In this document: in pieces, positions 4,185 to 5,760 of the stretch
Position numbering within the stretch: the first letter of the stretch is position 1
Layout: every line of letters begins with the position of its first letter
From: Candidatus Sungbacteria bacterium RIFCSPHIGHO2_01_FULL_50_25
GTDB lineage: Bacteria; Patescibacteriota; Minisyncoccia; Sungbacterales; HO2-52-23
Reading direction: 5' to 3'
NCBI GenBank assembly: GCA_001822215.1
Contig: MHQD01000024.1
Location: 4,819-10,578 of the forward strand
Length of the DNA stretch: 5,760 nt
Notes under the pieces: generated by a model
Told to the model about the DNA's origin: nothing
Seen by the model: only the letters and a program-made list of their open reading frames with translations
Database searches by the model: none
Position numbers and translations under genes: made by a program

Positions 4185-5760
4185 GCGTCTTGCTCAGTGC
4201 TTATCGATAAGCTAGTCGGCAGACAGGCAGGCGTTACTTCCATTAAGACGAGCTACGGCGCTGAAAAGACTGCGATTGAATATGACGATTCAAAAATTTC
4301 TCTCGAGAAAATCGACGAGCTTATCGGAAAACTCGGATACGACTTGATCCGTCCTGACGAAGCGGGCAGCTCGCCCGAAGAAGAAGAGGCAAAGGAAAAG
4401 AAAAAAATTGAGGAGTCGCGGCGGCGCGTGTGGGCCGCATTCATTCTCGCGTTTCCCATCATCACATATTACATGCTCATCCACATGTTTAATGTGACGC
4501 ATGTGCATGAGTTTTTTTCTTTTCTTGCGATTGCGCGTCCCGAGTTGGCATCCGGAGGATTTCTCGGATACGGTTCATACCTCACCGGCTATCTCTTCTA
4601 TATTGTTGCTCAGCCCCTGAAGCTTCTTACGGGGCTCTTTGTTGATATTGCGAATCCGCCGTTTCGCATTGACCTCAACTATGTGTATTGGATACTTTCG
4701 ACGCCGATTCAGTTCATCATTGCGTGGCCCTTTTACCGAAATTCTTTTACGTCAATTCGTGTGGGCTCGGCGAATATGGACGTGTTGGTCACGCTCGGAA
4801 CATCCGCCGCATATTTTTACAGTACAATCGGATTTTTGTTCTTCAATATTGATCATCCGTTTTGGGAATCTTCTGCCGCGCTTTTATTCTTCATTTTGCT
4901 CGGCCGGTATTTCGAGGCAGTCGCGAAGGGCAGGGCGTCTGCCGCAATCAAGGAACTTTTGAAACTTGAAGCAAAAGAGGCGCATGTCATGAAAGACGGG
5001 CGTGAAGTAACAATGCCGATCGACCAGCTCAAGGCAGGAGATATTATTGTCGTCCGTCCGGGTGAAAAAATTCCGGTAGATGGAATAATCGTTGAAGGAA
5101 AGTCGCACATAGATGAAAAAGTAGTGACCGGAGAGTCGTTTCCGGTCGGGAAAACGGTAGGCGACGAAGTGATTGGAGCTACGGTAAACCAGGAAGGACT
5201 CGTAAAGTTTAAAGCGGTGAAAGTCGGAAAAGACACGCTTCTTTACCAGATTATTCAGATGGTTGAAGAGGCGCAAGCTTCGCGCGCGCCGGTGCAGGAC
5301 CTCGTCGATAAGATCAGCGAATATTTTGTTCCCGCCGTTGTCGTTTTTTCAGTGATAGTGTTTTCGGCATGGTATTTCGTGGTCGTTCCTGATGATCTTC
5401 GCGCCGCACTGACGCGCATGATTGCGGTTCTCGTAATCTCCTGTCCGTGCGCTATGGGTCTTGCAACGCCGACCGCACTCATCGTCGGGATCGGACGCGC
5501 CGCAAAATTCGGGATTATTTTAAAAGGGGGAGAGGCGCTTGAAAAGGCATACCGGATTACGGCAATTGCGTTTGATAAGACCGGGACCCTCACGATCGGC
5601 AAGCCGGTAGTCACTGATTTTTTGGCGCTTCGCAATATTGATGAGACGGAAGCGCTCGCGCTTTCTGCATCAGTCGAATCAGGTTCTGAGCATCCGCTTT
5701 CCCGGGCGATCATTGAGAAGGGAAAAGAAGTCCTCGGGACGATTCCCGAGGTGAAAGAAT
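4146..5760 (+). CDS. copA: Copper-exporting P1B-type ATPase CopA (3' end outside window)
   Basis: The frame is open from ATG 4146 to the window edge, giving 538 residues of a family usually about 700-850 long. Residues 1-70 form a heavy-metal-associated domain with G-M-H-C-A-S-C at 10-16. Then come an acidic and basic linker (71-94), membrane helices, the actuator motif T-G-E-S at 328-331, the membrane copper site C433-P-C435 in S-C-P-C-A-M-G, the phosphorylation motif D477-K-T-G-T and the nucleotide-domain His-Pro at 516-517. CPC with this HMA motif indicates a Cu(I)/Ag(I) exporter that uses ATP to move metal out of the cytoplasm. The segment between the first helix (about 95-113) and the next clear one (about 178-197) is unusually long. 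ATG 4146 is chosen because it begins the HMA domain directly; no Shine-Dalgarno is visible. The 39-bp duplication upstream makes 3950 a decoy start. Confidence 0.95.
   Translation, partial: MAKIVLKVKGMHCASCSVLIDKLVGRQAGVTSIKTSYGAEKTAIEYDDSKISLEKIDELIGKLGYDLIRPDEAGSSPEEEEAKEKKKIEESRRRVWAAFILAFPIITYYMLIHMFNVTHVHEFFSFLAIARPELASGGFLGYGSYLTGYLFYIVAQPLKLLTGLFVDIANPPFRIDLNYVYWILSTPIQFIIAWPFYRNSFTSIRVGSANMDVLVTLGTSAAYFYSTIGFLFFNIDHPFWESSAALLFFILLGRYFEAVAKGRASAAIKELLKLEAKEAHVMKDGREVTMPIDQLKAGDIIVVRPGEKIPVDGIIVEGKSHIDEKVVTGESFPVGKTVGDEVIGATVNQEGLVKFKAVKVGKDTLLYQIIQMVEEAQASRAPVQDLVDKISEYFVPAVVVFSVIVFSAWYFVVVPDDLRAALTRMIAVLVISCPCAMGLATPTALIVGIGRAAKFGIILKGGEALEKAYRITAIAFDKTGTLTIGKPVVTDFLALRNIDETEALALSASVESGSEHPLSRAIIEKGKEVLGTIPEVKE

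Noticed and set aside
4884..5713. Minus-strand ORFs of 127-152 residues opposite copA
   Set aside because: They are shadows of the copA frame: Ser/Thr-rich composition, no start signals, and copA motifs explain the plus strand throughout.

Overview
The window carries a compact copper and redox gene cluster from a bacterium I cannot place with confidence. Base composition is near 50% GC by eye. Shine-Dalgarno use is mixed: clear on the two minus-strand genes, absent or weak on several plus-strand genes. Genes overlap or nearly touch. The DoxX-like and CcdA-like proteins resemble versions I associate with candidate-phyla (Patescibacteria/Parcubacteria-type) genomes, but that assignment is a low-confidence inference.

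Layout, left to right. Positions 2-2980 (+) look like one operon: the 3' part of a DoxX-like membrane protein; a CcdA/DsbD-type membrane protein with its two redox cysteines (32-nt overlap with the first gene); a membrane-anchored, histidine-rich protein with a duplicated M-H...H-x-H-P motif, whose reading frame is broken by a single TGA at 1582-1584 (23-nt overlap with the CcdA-like gene); and a membrane-anchored cupredoxin with a CuA-like C-x3-C motif (4-nt gap). A hairpin at 2985-3004 closes this operon and also the convergent minus-strand unit.

Positions 3035-3884 (-) hold two small cysteine-containing proteins of unknown function, each with a Shine-Dalgarno. An intrinsic terminator lies between them, and the upstream gene has a strong sigma70-type promoter. 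From 4146 (+) to the window edge runs a copper-exporting P1B-type ATPase (copA), with HMA domain, TGES, CPC, DKTGT and HP motifs, cut off by the window.

The oddest stretch is 3950-4145. The first 39 bp of copA are present twice (3950-3988 and 4146-4184, one synonymous mismatch). Between the copies lie 157 bp with two perfect hairpins, and a third, inverted 9-bp copy of part of the repeat closes an outer stem. The upstream copy opens a 59-codon ORF that begins like CopA and then diverges.

Together the genes suggest copper handling at the cell envelope. CopA would export Cu(I), the cupredoxin and the His/Met-rich anchored protein would bind copper or transfer electrons outside the membrane, and the CcdA-like protein would pass reducing equivalents across it, possibly to keep cysteine copper sites reduced. 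This joint role is inferred from domain content and gene order.
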